Shown here: positions 1 through 8,674 of the stretch, piece after piece
Layout: each line of letters opens with the position of its first letter
How positions within the stretch are numbered: the first letter of the stretch is position 1
Source of the DNA: CAYXGE01 sp964464435
Lineage (GTDB): Bacteria; Pseudomonadota; Gammaproteobacteria; Burkholderiales; Methylophilaceae
Reading direction: 5' to 3'
NCBI GenBank assembly: GCA_964464435.1
Contig: CAYXGE010000005.1
Location: forward strand, 1 to 40,896
DNA length: 40,896 nt
The notes under the pieces: model-generated
Database searches by the model: none
Seen by the model: only the letters and a program-made list of their open reading frames with translations
Told to the model about the DNA's origin: nothing
Made by a program: the position numbers and the translations under genes

Positions 1-48
1 GACACACGGATTAACAGTCCGTTGCTCTACCGACTGAGCTATTGAGGA
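1..48 (-). tRNA. tRNA-Asn(GUU), 3' part cut by window edge
   Basis: Read on the minus strand, this begins with an acceptor strand TCCTCAA, a D-arm with AGCTCAGTCGGTAGAGC, and an anticodon arm ACGGACTGTTAATCCGT. The anticodon GTT is the complement of bases 13-15. It closely matches bacterial tRNA-Asn. The variable loop, T-arm and acceptor 3' strand lie beyond base 1. It is divergent from the AsmA-family gene that starts at 111. Confidence 0.93.
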
Positions 49-110
49 ATCGGTGAAGGCGTGATAATAATGACTTAGTGAACTTTGGTCAACATGAATA
101 GAGGAAATTA

Positions 111-1460
111 ATGCATTTTTTTCGCAACTTTTTTATTACTGTGGGTTTATTGTGCATGGTTTTACTTGGCTTACCATGGTTGATACCTACAGGTAATTAT
201 GTGCCTAAACTGGAGGCCTTTGCAGAAAGCCAATTAAATCAAAAGGTAAAGCTTGATTCTCTGCGACTAGTATTATTACCTAGCCCTAGATTGCATATAA
301 AAGGGCTGGTGATAGGCGATTATTTGCTCAATGCTGAAGATTTAACGCTCGTGCCAGATGTTTTTAGTTTGTTTAACGAAAAAAAAGTCATTAGTGCGAT
401 TCAGATTGAGCGGCTTAGTTTAAAAAGTGATGCTTTAGCGCTGATAAGTGATTTAGCAAAGTCTAAAGATTCAAAGGCAGAGCCTAGTCAAGTGCTTGTA
501 GATTCGGTTGAAATTAGCGAGTTTGCTTATATCGCGCCAAATTTTAATTTCCCTAAGTTTAATATCTTGTTAACACTATCCAACAACAAACCTATAAAGG
601 CCAATATCAGGAGCTTAGACGGGTTGTTGAGCTTGGTTTTAGAGCCTGACTCGTCTTTGGGTGAGAACGAGGCTTATTTAGTGAGTGCGGAGGCGCAAAG
701 TTGGACTTTGCCTATGGGCTATCCATTTAAGTTGGATAGTATGCATATGCAGGCTGTGTTGCGTGGTAATGAGCTTCATATAAAGCATTTGGGGCTTAAA
801 GCGTATCAGGGTGAAATCAATGCTGAGGGGGTGCTAAGTTTTACTAAGAGCTATGAGCTAAAGGGGCATTTGAGTGTGGCAGGTTTAAATTTAGCATCTG
901 CCCTAGGTGTGGTGACGCCTAATAATAAATTGAGCGGTCATTTGCAGTTAAATGGCCCTTTTAAGGCTAAAGCGGATTCGATTGATGAGATTGCAGATAA
1001 GGTATCTGCAAATTTTATGTTTGAAGTGACTAATGGCATGATTAGAGGCGTGGATTTAATCAAGATTGCTTCACTTTTGCTGACTAAAAGTAATAGTGAC
1101 GGTAATACACAGTTTGATAAATTTTCGGGGCAATTGCTTGTGACTGGCAGGCGGTATGAGGTAAAAAATCTAAATATTAGTTCTGGTTTAATTAAGGCAA
1201 GTGGAGGCGTCAAAATTAATAAAAACAAGGCGTTGAGTGGCATGGTGAAGGTTGAGGTAAAAAATAGTGCTTCTATGGTAGCTGTTCCATTAGAAATTAC
1301 AGGCACTATGGAAGACCCTACGGTATTGCCAACAAAATCAGCAATGGCAGGTGCAGTAGTAGGTACGGCAATACTTGGGCCGGGTGTAGGTACTTCTGTA
1401 GGGCTTAAGGTAGGGGAAAAGTTAGAGAGTATTAAGAAAGGCTTGTTTGGTGGCAAATAG
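111..1460 (+). CDS. AsmA family protein
   Basis: A 449-residue envelope protein. Residues 1-27 form one hydrophobic N-terminal segment that should act as an uncleaved inner-membrane anchor, leaving the rest in the periplasm. The start of the mature part (PSPRLHIKGLVIGD, about residues 57-70) and the glycine- and hydrophobic-rich beta-strand repeats of the second half (SGHLQLNGPFKAKA, SGGVKINKNKALSG) are typical of AsmA/AsmA-like proteins. These proteins share repeating beta-groove domains with lipid-transport and outer-membrane biogenesis factors. It is shorter than E. coli AsmA (617 aa). The start is supported by GAGG at 101-104, six bases before the ATG. The gene stands alone between a divergent tRNA and a convergent aminotransferase, and its stop codon lies in the loop of a terminator hairpin. 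The exact substrate is unknown. Confidence 0.82.
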   Translation: MHFFRNFFITVGLLCMVLLGLPWLIPTGNYVPKLEAFAESQLNQKVKLDSLRLVLLPSPRLHIKGLVIGDYLLNAEDLTLVPDVFSLFNEKKVISAIQIERLSLKSDALALISDLAKSKDSKAEPSQVLVDSVEISEFAYIAPNFNFPKFNILLTLSNNKPIKANIRSLDGLLSLVLEPDSSLGENEAYLVSAEAQSWTLPMGYPFKLDSMHMQAVLRGNELHIKHLGLKAYQGEINAEGVLSFTKSYELKGHLSVAGLNLASALGVVTPNNKLSGHLQLNGPFKAKADSIDEIADKVSANFMFEVTNGMIRGVDLIKIASLLLTKSNSDGNTQFDKFSGQLLVTGRRYEVKNLNISSGLIKASGGVKINKNKALSGMVKVEVKNSASMVAVPLEITGTMEDPTVLPTKSAMAGAVVGTAILGPGVGTSVGLKVGEKLESIKKGLFGGK

Positions 1461-1475
1461 TGCTGCCACCAAACA
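1444..1475. terminator. Bidirectional terminator between asmA-like gene and aminotransferase
   Basis: A perfect 12-bp stem, TGTTTGGTGGCA (1444-1455) with TGCCACCAAACA (1464-1475), encloses an 8-base loop AATAGTGC. The loop holds the TAG stop of the AsmA-like gene (1458-1460). The two genes converge here, 28 bp apart. The downstream T tract is weak on the plus strand (TTGTAAGTACATTTT), so this is a hairpin with only a modest U tail. Confidence 0.72.
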
Positions 1476-1488
1476 TTGTAAGTACATT

Positions 1489-2697
1489 TTAACTGAGCGC
1501 TTTTTCGATTCTATCAAGTGCGTTACGCAGGTTATCCATTGAGGTGGCAAATGAAATGCGGAAGTAACCTTCTGCACCAAATGCCGAGCCCGGTACAACA
1601 GCAACACCAAACTCTTCTAATAAATATTCAGCGAGCGCCATATCGTCAGCAGATTTTATTTTACCTGCTTTAAATAAGGTATTAATTGCATCATGAGCAG
1701 CAGGGAAGGCGTAAAACGCGCCGCCTGCTTTAATGCATTTAAGCCCTGGCATGCTGTTAAAACGATTCACAACATACTCATGGCGCTCTTTAAACGCAGT
1801 CACCATAGGGGTGATGCATGCTTGGTCGCCTTCAAGCGCGGCTTGCGCTGCTACTTGTGAGATTGAAGTTGGGTTGCTGGTCGATTGGCTTTGCAAAATT
1901 TCCATTGCTTTAATGATGTAAGCTGGGCCTGCGGCATAACCAATACGCCAACCTGTCATAGAGTAAGCTTTTGAAACACCATTTAGCACGATACAGCGGT
2001 CTTTAAGCTCTGGTGTGGCATTTAGAATATTGTAGAACTTGTTACCTGTAAGGTTAACGTGCTCATACATATCATCGGTTGCCACTAATACGTGGGGGTG
2101 CTTTTTAAGCACTTCGCCTAATGCTTTGAGCTCATCTAAGGTATAGACCGAGCCTGTTGGGTTTGAAGGCGAATTAATCATAAAGATTTTAGTTTTAGGC
2201 GTAATCGCTGCTTCTAACTGAGCAGGCAGTAGCTTAAAGTCTTGCTCAATACCGCATTGAATAATCACTGGCGTTGCCTCAGCCACCATAGCGATGTCGG
2301 CGTATGAAACCCAGTAGGGCGCGGGCACAATGACTTCATCACCTTTGTTAAGCACGGCTAGACAAAGATTAAAAATGGTTTGTTTGCCACCTACACCCAC
2401 AATCACTTCATTGAGTGCATAGTCAAAGCCGTTTTCATTTTTAAATTTATTGACAATGGCTTTTTTCAGCCCCGGAATACCGCTCACTGGCGTGTACTTG
2501 GTAAAGCCATTATCAATCGCAGTTTTAGCTGCGTCTTTAATGTGTTGAGGGGTGTCAAAATCTGGCTCGCCTGCGGCTAAGCCGATAATATCTTTACCCT
2601 CAGCCTTGTATTTTGCTGCCTTTGCTGTAATTGCAAGGGTAGGGGATTCTTTAATCAGTTGTACTCGTGTTGAGAGGATTGAAGCGGGTGACGACAA
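1489..2697 (-). CDS. aspC: Aspartate aminotransferase (class I, PLP-dependent)
   Basis: A 402-residue fold-type I aminotransferase of the aspartate aminotransferase family. It would transfer the amino group between aspartate and 2-oxoglutarate to give oxaloacetate and glutamate in the cytoplasm. Visible landmarks are GLAAGEPDFDTP near residue 45 (substrate side), GVGGKQTIF near 105, NSPSNPTG at about 175-182 with the cofactor-contacting Asn, and VSKAYSMTGWRIGY with the Schiff-base lysine K243. Length is normal for the family. The start is a TTG at 2697, supported by TAAGGA about 8 bases upstream; no ATG fits better. The broader family also includes aromatic and other aminotransferases, so the exact substrate is inferred. 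It is monocistronic and converges on the AsmA-like gene. Confidence 0.9.
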   Translation of the reverse strand: MSSPASILSTRVQLIKESPTLAITAKAAKYKAEGKDIIGLAAGEPDFDTPQHIKDAAKTAIDNGFTKYTPVSGIPGLKKAIVNKFKNENGFDYALNEVIVGVGGKQTIFNLCLAVLNKGDEVIVPAPYWVSYADIAMVAEATPVIIQCGIEQDFKLLPAQLEAAITPKTKIFMINSPSNPTGSVYTLDELKALGEVLKKHPHVLVATDDMYEHVNLTGNKFYNILNATPELKDRCIVLNGVSKAYSMTGWRIGYAAGPAYIIKAMEILQSQSTSNPTSISQVAAQAALEGDQACITPMVTAFKERHEYVVNRFNSMPGLKCIKAGGAFYAFPAAHDAINTLFKAGKIKSADDMALAEYLLEEFGVAVVPGSAFGAEGYFRISFATSMDNLRNALDRIEKALS

Positions 2698-2819
2698 AAC
2701 TAATGTCCTTATAATATGGGTTTGCGCAAAACCGTAATTTTACGCATAAAACCCACGTTAAGGAATCTTTTAAAAGAATTTATGTGATTTTTTAGTCACT
2801 TAAGTAGTAGCTAAAATGG

Positions 2820-3830
2820 TTAGCACTGTGTTTCACAACCCGCTTCTTTACTAAATTCAGCGGCAACGTCAGCATCAATAGCAAGTAAGGCAACATTGAC
2901 TGCTTTCACTTCTTCTTTATTGCCTTTTTTGGATGCAATAAGGCCTATTTTATATAGTGCATCTGGATTGCTGGCTTCAAGCGCTAATGATTTTCTATAG
3001 GCGGATTCTGCATCCGACGCTTTTTTTAAACCTTCTTGTGCAAGACCCAAGGCATACCATGCATCGCTACTATTAGGCTCCGATTGAATCCATTGTTGAG
3101 ATATTTCTAGTAATTTTGGCCAATCTTCTTGCAACTCAGGTGCTGCAGCTTGCATAAAGAAAGGAATTTTACCTTCACTGGTCTCCCAAAAGGCTTTACC
3201 TGATATGGGAAATTGCGTTTCAATTTCACGGGTTTCTAGTGTTTTAAGCCAATCAACAGGCATGGCATAAAAATATGCACTTTTACCTACTGTTTTAAAA
3301 GTATTGATACCTACTAGTTGACCTTGTTCATCAAATAGCCCACTGCCGCTTGCACCCAGCGCAAAGCGCGCATTGGTTCTAATCACAAAAGCATCATCCA
3401 TCGGGTAGAGCGCCTTTACTACTCCCACTGAATTAACAGGAGCAGGCATACCGCTAGAGTGTCCAATAGAAACAAGTGCTTGTCCTTTTTTGAGTGAGCT
3501 ACTACTACTTATTACTGCTGGTTTGGCTGGTAATTTTTCTGTAAGTAATAAACATAAATCATGTTCACGGTCTACTTTTACGCCAGAGATGAGGTAGGTG
3601 TCTTCGCCTTGTGATACCCATGGTTTTGATGTGTTATGAAATGTATGGCAATTAGTGAGAACTTTGCCTTCACCTATGACCACGCCTGTACCATAAGCGA
3701 GTGTGCCTGTTGGGTTGTAGCCTCTTACCATGACAATCGAAAAATAGGATTGCAATATTTTTGCACGGTCATAAGCATACGCATTTGTGGCTAATAGTGC
3801 ACTGGCAAGGGTTAAAATAATTAAGCGCAT
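2820..3830 (-). CDS. Exported trypsin-like serine protease with C-terminal TPR repeats
   Basis: A 336-residue protein. A signal peptide covers residues 1-19 (hydrophobic core, AYA cleavage site). A chymotrypsin-fold protease domain follows, with the triad visible as His62 (VLTNCHTF), Asp91 (EHDLCLLL) and Ser161 (GASGSGLF). The C-terminal third (about 250-320) carries two TPR-like helical repeats (WYALGLAQ, ALYKIGLIA). Unlike HtrA/Deg proteases it shows TPRs instead of PDZ domains. The start was moved to the ATG at 3830 because GGAG lies just upstream and it places the signal peptide at the N-terminus; an in-frame start at 3872 would add 14 polar residues. It is divergent from uvrB. Periplasmic location and proteolysis are inferred; substrates are unknown. 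Confidence 0.78.
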   Translation of the reverse strand: MRLIILTLASALLATNAYAYDRAKILQSYFSIVMVRGYNPTGTLAYGTGVVIGEGKVLTNCHTFHNTSKPWVSQGEDTYLISGVKVDREHDLCLLLTEKLPAKPAVISSSSSLKKGQALVSIGHSSGMPAPVNSVGVVKALYPMDDAFVIRTNARFALGASGSGLFDEQGQLVGINTFKTVGKSAYFYAMPVDWLKTLETREIETQFPISGKAFWETSEGKIPFFMQAAAPELQEDWPKLLEISQQWIQSEPNSSDAWYALGLAQEGLKKASDAESAYRKSLALEASNPDALYKIGLIASKKGNKEEVKAVNVALLAIDADVAAEFSKEAGCETQC

Positions 3831-3885
3831 ACTTATCTCCAAACTTTTTAGATAATCATTTTTATTATTCAATTTTAATATTTAA

Positions 3886-3913
3886 TTAATACAACACCTA
3901 GACTGAATATAAT
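3886..3913 (+). promoter_or_regulatory. Candidate sigma-70 promoter for uvrB
   Basis: A perfect TATAAT (3908-3913) lies 55 bases before the chosen uvrB start, with TTAATA (3886-3891) 16 bases upstream as a poor -35 element. I looked for a LexA-type CTGT-N8-ACAG palindrome around it and found none, so SOS control is not evident from the sequence. Confidence 0.4.
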
Positions 3914-3968
3914 CAACTAAGTTCTGTCATAGCACTGGTAAAATGTGATTTGTTCAAGAGGGCTGCTC

Positions 3969-5996
3969 GTGTTTGTTACTTTTCCTAATAGTAAATATCA
4001 GTTACATCAACCATTTCAACCTGCTGGGGATCAACCACAGGCCATTGAAAAGCTCGTGGGTGGCGTTGAGCAAGGCTTAAAATTTCAAACCCTGCTTGGG
4101 GTAACTGGCTCTGGTAAAACTTTTACCATGGCTAATGTAATAGCGCGCACAGGGCGGCCAGCGATTGTAATGGCGCCCAATAAAACCCTAGCCGCACAAT
4201 TGTATTCTGAGTTTAGAGAGTTCTTTCCTAATAATGCGGTGGAGTATTTTGTTTCATACTATGACTATTACCAACCTGAGGCTTATGTACCTTCTCGAGA
4301 TTTATTTATAGAAAAAGATTCAAGTATTAATGAGCATATTGAGCAGATGCGATTATCTGCTACCAAAGCCTTGCTTGAGCGAGAAGACAGCATTATTGTG
4401 GCTACTGTTTCAGCCATTTACGGTATAGGTGACCCCAGTGAATATCACGGCATGGTATTGCATATTCATATGGGCAAAAAAATAAGCCAACGCGACATTG
4501 TGAACCATTTAATTAATATGCAGTACGACCGCAACGACTTTGATTTTGGACGTGGCTGTTTTAGAGTGCGTGGCGATATTATTGATGTGTTTCCATCAGA
4601 AAATAATGAAACAGCTGTGCGTATTAGTTTGTTTGACGATGAAATTGACAATATTCAATTATTTGACCCACTGACAGGGCAGATGCATAGCAAAATTCAT
4701 AATTACCGAATTTTTCCCTCAAGCCATTATGTCACCGCGCGCGAGGCTACTTTGCGAGCAATTGAAACCATTAAGCAAGAGCTACGTGAGCGAGTGGATT
4801 TTTATATTAAAGAAAATAAATTAGTAGAAGCCCAACGTATTGAGCAACGCACGCGTTTTGATTTAGAAATGCTCAATGAAATTGGCTTTTGTAAAGGCAT
4901 TGAAAACTACAGCCGCCACTTGACTGGTGCAAAGCCAGGTGACCCACCTCCTACTTTAATTAGCTATTTACCTGATAACGCCCTCATGATTATTGATGAG
5001 AGCCATGTCACCGTACCGCAAATTGGCGGCATGTTTTTGGGGGACAGGTCACGTAAATCTAATCTTGTAGATTATGGCTGGCGCTTGCCATCTGCGATGG
5101 ATAATCGACCACTTAAGTTTGAAGAGTTTGAACGTCAAATGCGACAAACCGTGTTTATATCTGCTACGCCTGCCAACTATGAATCTGAACATCAGCAGCA
5201 AGTAGTAGAAATGATTGCGCGACCCACAGGCTTAATTGACCCAGAAATTATTGTAAAGCCTGCCGATACTCAGGTGGATGATTTACTTTCTGAAATCAAA
5301 ATGAGAGTGGCGCTAGAAGAGCGCGTACTAGCCACTACGCTCACCAAACGTATGGCTGAAGACTTAACTGATTATTTATCAGAACATGGTATTAAAGTAC
5401 GTTATTTACACTCTGATATTGATACCGTAGAGCGTGTGGAAATTATTCGAGATTTGCGCTTGGGTGAGTTTGATGTATTGGTTGGCATTAATCTGTTACG
5501 TGAGGGCTTAGATATTCCTGAGGTGTCTTTAGTAGCGGTATTAGATGCTGATAAAGAGGGTTTTTTGCGCTCAGAACGATCTCTGATTCAAACCGCAGGG
5601 CGTGCTGCACGCAATTTGAATGGCAAGGTCATATTTTATGGTAATACCATTACGCGCTCTATGAAATTAGCTATAGATGAAACCAATCGTCGCCGTGGGG
5701 TACAAATTGCCTTTAATGAAGCAAATGGCATCACGCCTAAAGGTGTGACCAAGCGCATTAAAGATATTATTGACGGGGTATATGATATGGACGAAGGTAA
5801 GCGTGAGCGTAAAGCCGCGCAAGACCAAGCCATATATCACAACATGAGTGAGAAAGATGTACTCAAAGAAATTAAGCGTTTAGACAAAGCCATGCATGAT
5901 GCTGCTAAAAATCTTGAGTTTGAAAAAGCAGCCCAAGCGCGTGACCAACTTAAAAAACTCAAAGCCTTATTTTATGGGGCAAATGTGCCAGATTAA
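3969..5996 (+). CDS. uvrB: UvrABC excinuclease subunit B
   Basis: UvrB is the DNA-damage verification helicase of nucleotide excision repair. UvrA loads it, and it then recruits UvrC for the incisions. Seen here: Walker A GVTGSGKT (about residues 44-51), the Tyr-rich beta-hairpin that clamps DNA (YYDYYQPEAYVP), Walker B MIIDESHVT, the helicase motif AGRAARN near 540, and a C-terminal UVR domain (LEFEKAAQARDQLKKL) that contacts UvrC. I prefer a GTG start at 3969, giving 675 residues against 673 in E. coli. GAGGG at 3958-3962 is correctly spaced for it, and the extra eight codons from the in-frame GTG at 3945 do not resemble other UvrB N-termini. The gene is complete; its stop is 2 bp before an assembly gap, and it converges on rne. 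Confidence 0.97.
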   Translation: MFVTFPNSKYQLHQPFQPAGDQPQAIEKLVGGVEQGLKFQTLLGVTGSGKTFTMANVIARTGRPAIVMAPNKTLAAQLYSEFREFFPNNAVEYFVSYYDYYQPEAYVPSRDLFIEKDSSINEHIEQMRLSATKALLEREDSIIVATVSAIYGIGDPSEYHGMVLHIHMGKKISQRDIVNHLINMQYDRNDFDFGRGCFRVRGDIIDVFPSENNETAVRISLFDDEIDNIQLFDPLTGQMHSKIHNYRIFPSSHYVTAREATLRAIETIKQELRERVDFYIKENKLVEAQRIEQRTRFDLEMLNEIGFCKGIENYSRHLTGAKPGDPPPTLISYLPDNALMIIDESHVTVPQIGGMFLGDRSRKSNLVDYGWRLPSAMDNRPLKFEEFERQMRQTVFISATPANYESEHQQQVVEMIARPTGLIDPEIIVKPADTQVDDLLSEIKMRVALEERVLATTLTKRMAEDLTDYLSEHGIKVRYLHSDIDTVERVEIIRDLRLGEFDVLVGINLLREGLDIPEVSLVAVLDADKEGFLRSERSLIQTAGRAARNLNGKVIFYGNTITRSMKLAIDETNRRRGVQIAFNEANGITPKGVTKRIKDIIDGVYDMDEGKRERKAAQDQAIYHNMSEKDVLKEIKRLDKAMHDAAKNLEFEKAAQARDQLKKLKALFYGANVPD

Positions 5997-5997
5997 T

Positions 5998-6097
5998 NNN
6001 NNNNNNNNNNNNNNNNNNNNNNNNNNNNNNNNNNNNNNNNNNNNNNNNNNNNNNNNNNNNNNNNNNNNNNNNNNNNNNNNNNNNNNNNNNNNNNNNN
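5998..6097. other. Assembly gap (100 N) between uvrB and rne
   Basis: Exactly 100 N, a nominal scaffold gap. The left flank ends just after the uvrB stop; the right flank is inside the C-terminal tail of rne. The missing DNA should hold the last rne codons and any shared terminator. The flanks share no visible overlap. Confidence 0.98.
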
Positions 6098-8649
6098 GCC
6101 TGCCAAGCTGCATTTTTACGCGGCTTTTTAGCAGCAGGTGCAGATTCGGTTACCACGGCAACTACAGCATCTGATTTTGTTTCAACTAATTGCAAACCAC
6201 TTTCAGCCAAATCTACAGGTTTTGCTGCTTTAGCCGCTGGTTTTTTTGTAGAGCGAGCCTTTTTCTCTGGTTTTGAGGTTTCAGTATTATCAACAGTTGA
6301 GGCTTTGGTGGCTTTAGCCGGTTTGGTTTCTACCGTTTCAATGGCTTCAATCGTAACCTCTGCTTTTTTGGCAGGGCTAGTTTTTTCAGCTTTAGCTGGT
6401 TTGGTCGCCTTTGGTTCAATAATCTCAACCGTTGGTGCAGTTGTAACTGGAGTTTCAACCAATTGCGTTACCGGTGCTTGCTCAACTTGCACAATCGCTT
6501 GCTGTTGCGGAGCTTGTTCAACAATAGGTTCGTTGAATTGAATATTTTGTTGGGCATCCATTTGTGGCGCTTGCGCAAATTGGGTTTGTTCCGTTTGGTT
6601 TTGACGGTCTGGACGACGATCACGACGGTTACGGTTGCGACGGTTACCGCGACCCTCTCTTGGCTCACGTTGCTCTTGCACAGAGTTAGTTTGCTGATCT
6701 GTGCTTACCAATTGTGCCGCTTGTGTGGCTGGTTGTGGTTTATTTTCACGTTCTGGTTTTGCTTGTTGTGGCTTGGCCGGTTTTGGCTCTTGCACACGAT
6801 TTTGTTGGCGATCATTTCGTTCAGCGTTCTGATTAGGATTTGCTGGGCGGTCACCACGGTCATTACGGTTGCGGTTGCGACCATTTTTGCGGTTACGTTG
6901 ATTATCACGACGTTCATTTTGTCCTTGTTTATCTTCTTTTGCTGTTTTGTTTTCAGTAGAAGATGAAGAGGTAAAGAATGCCTTGATACGCGCAAATAAT
7001 GAAAGAGATTTTGTCGGTTCAGCGACTTTTTCTACACTGAGTGGTGCTGGTGCAGAAGGGGTGATACCTTTAACTGCTGCTTCAGGTTTAGTAACAGCAA
7101 CCGATTGTCCAATAGCAGTAGATTCTGCTTCTGTTGGCATTTCAACCATTAAGTAACTGCGTGCGCCGTCTTCAACATTGTCGTCTAAACGAATGCGGGT
7201 AATAGTGTAATTTGGGGTTTCCAAATGAATGTTTGGAATCAATACCACTTCAACACCCGTGCGTTGTTCAATTTTATGAATGTCAGCACGTTTTTCATTA
7301 AGTAAGAAAGTAGCCGCTTCAACAGGTAACTGCACCTGTATCATTTTGCTGTTTTCTTTCATAGCTTCTTCTTGCGTAATGCGCAAGATATGCAATGCGG
7401 TTGATTCAATGCCACGAATATGGCCAGTGCCATGACAGCGAGGGCAAGGAATATGATTGGTTTCGCCTAAGCTTGGACGCAAGCGTTGACGTGATAATTC
7501 TAGCAAACCAAAGCGCGAGATTTTGCCTGTTTGTACGCGCGCACGGTCGTAATGCAAGGCATCACGCAGACGATTTTCAACTTCACGCTGATTACGTTGG
7601 CTTTCCATATCAATAAAATCAATCACCACTAAGCCACCTAAGTCACGCAGACGTAATTGGCGCGCCACTTCTTCAGCCGCTTCTAGGTTGGTATTAAATG
7701 CAGTGTTTTCAATATCGCTGCCCTTGGTTGAACGACCAGAGTTAACATCAATCGATACTAAGGCTTCTGTATGGTCAATGACGATAGCGCCACCTGAAGG
7801 TAAGCGAACTTCACGTGAGTAAGCTGATTCAATCTGGTGCTCAATTTGAAAGCGTGAGAAGAGGGGTGTTTCATCGCGATACAGTTTGACACGCGCAACA
7901 TTACTAGGCATCACGTGGTTCATAAACTGAACCGCTTGTTCATAGATGTCAGGCGTATCAATAAGAATTTCACCAATATCTGGTTGGAAATAATCACGAA
8001 TCGCACGAATGACTAAACTACCTTCTTGATAAATTAAGAAAGCGCCGCTTTGCATTGTGGAAGCGCCTTCAATGGCAGTCCAAAGCTGTAATAAATAGCT
8101 TAAATCCCATTGTAGTTCTTCAACTGTGCGGCCTATGCCAGCCGTGCGGGCAATAATACTCATGCCATTAGGTACTTCAAGTTGCGCCATGACATCACGC
8201 AATTCATTACGGTCTTCACCTTCAATACGTCGTGATACACCACCACCACGAGGGTTGTTAGGCATTAATACTAAGTAGCGTCCAGCCAGTGAAATGTAGG
8301 TGGTAAGTGCAGCACCTTTATTACCACGTTCATCTTTATCTACTTGAACGATCAGCTCTTGACCTTCTTTAAGCACATCTTGAATGCGTGCGCGATTGCC
8401 ATCTGAATCGTTTAAAAAATAGCTACGGGCGACTTCCTTAAAAGGTAAGAAGCCATGTCTGTCAGTTCCATAGTCGACAAAGGCGGCTTCAAGTGAGGGT
8501 TCGATACGGGTGATAACGCCTTTGTAAATATTACTTTTGCGTTGTTCTTTGCCTGCGGATTCAATGTCCAGATCAATGAGTTTTTGACCATCTACAATGG
8601 CGACGCGCAGTTCTTCCTCTTGCGTCGCATTAAATAACATACGTTTCAT
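6098..8649 (-). CDS. rne: Ribonuclease E, C-terminus lost in gap
   Basis: Endoribonuclease E/G family, the main mRNA decay and rRNA/tRNA processing endonuclease; 850 residues are visible. Domains: S1 RNA-binding (about 37-120), 5'-sensor and RNase H-like region, and DNase I-like catalytic site with Asp301 (VSIDVNSGR) and Asp344 (VVIDFIDM). The Zn-link is CPRC (Cys402 and Cys405), which joins subunits of the tetramer. From about residue 500 the tail is low complexity: Arg/Asn/Gln-rich blocks, then Lys/Ala/Pro/Thr-rich blocks. In RNase E such tails bind RNA, the membrane and degradosome partners. The length and tail favour RNase E over RNase G. The start ATG at 8649 has GGGAG at 8656-8660, which is partly in a hairpin. 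The last visible residues are AAWQ, then the gap. Confidence 0.95.
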
Positions 8650-8655
8650 GTGTTG

Positions 8656-8674
8656 CTCCCGCGCTCATAGCGGG
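8656..8674 (-). promoter_or_regulatory. Hairpin overlapping the rne Shine-Dalgarno
   Basis: On the minus strand CCCGC (8674-8670) can pair with GCGGG (8662-8658) across a seven-base loop. The GGG of the second arm is also the start of the Shine-Dalgarno GGGAG (8660-8656), seven bases from the rne ATG. Folding would mask the ribosome site. E. coli rne is autoregulated through its structured 5' UTR; whether this hairpin does the same here is inference. Confidence 0.5.

Noticed and set aside
938..1456. 172-codon open frame on the minus strand inside the AsmA-like gene
   Set aside because: Shadow of the real gene; Pro/Ser/Ala-rich translation with no recognisable domain and no ribosome site.
3870..3968. 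LexA operator upstream of uvrB
   Set aside because: No CTGT-N8-ACAG type palindrome is present in the interval.
6463..6966. Open frames opposite the low-complexity rne tail
   Set aside because: Arg/Lys-rich codon repeats produce long Leu/Val-rich reverse frames; the sense tail has the expected RNase E composition.
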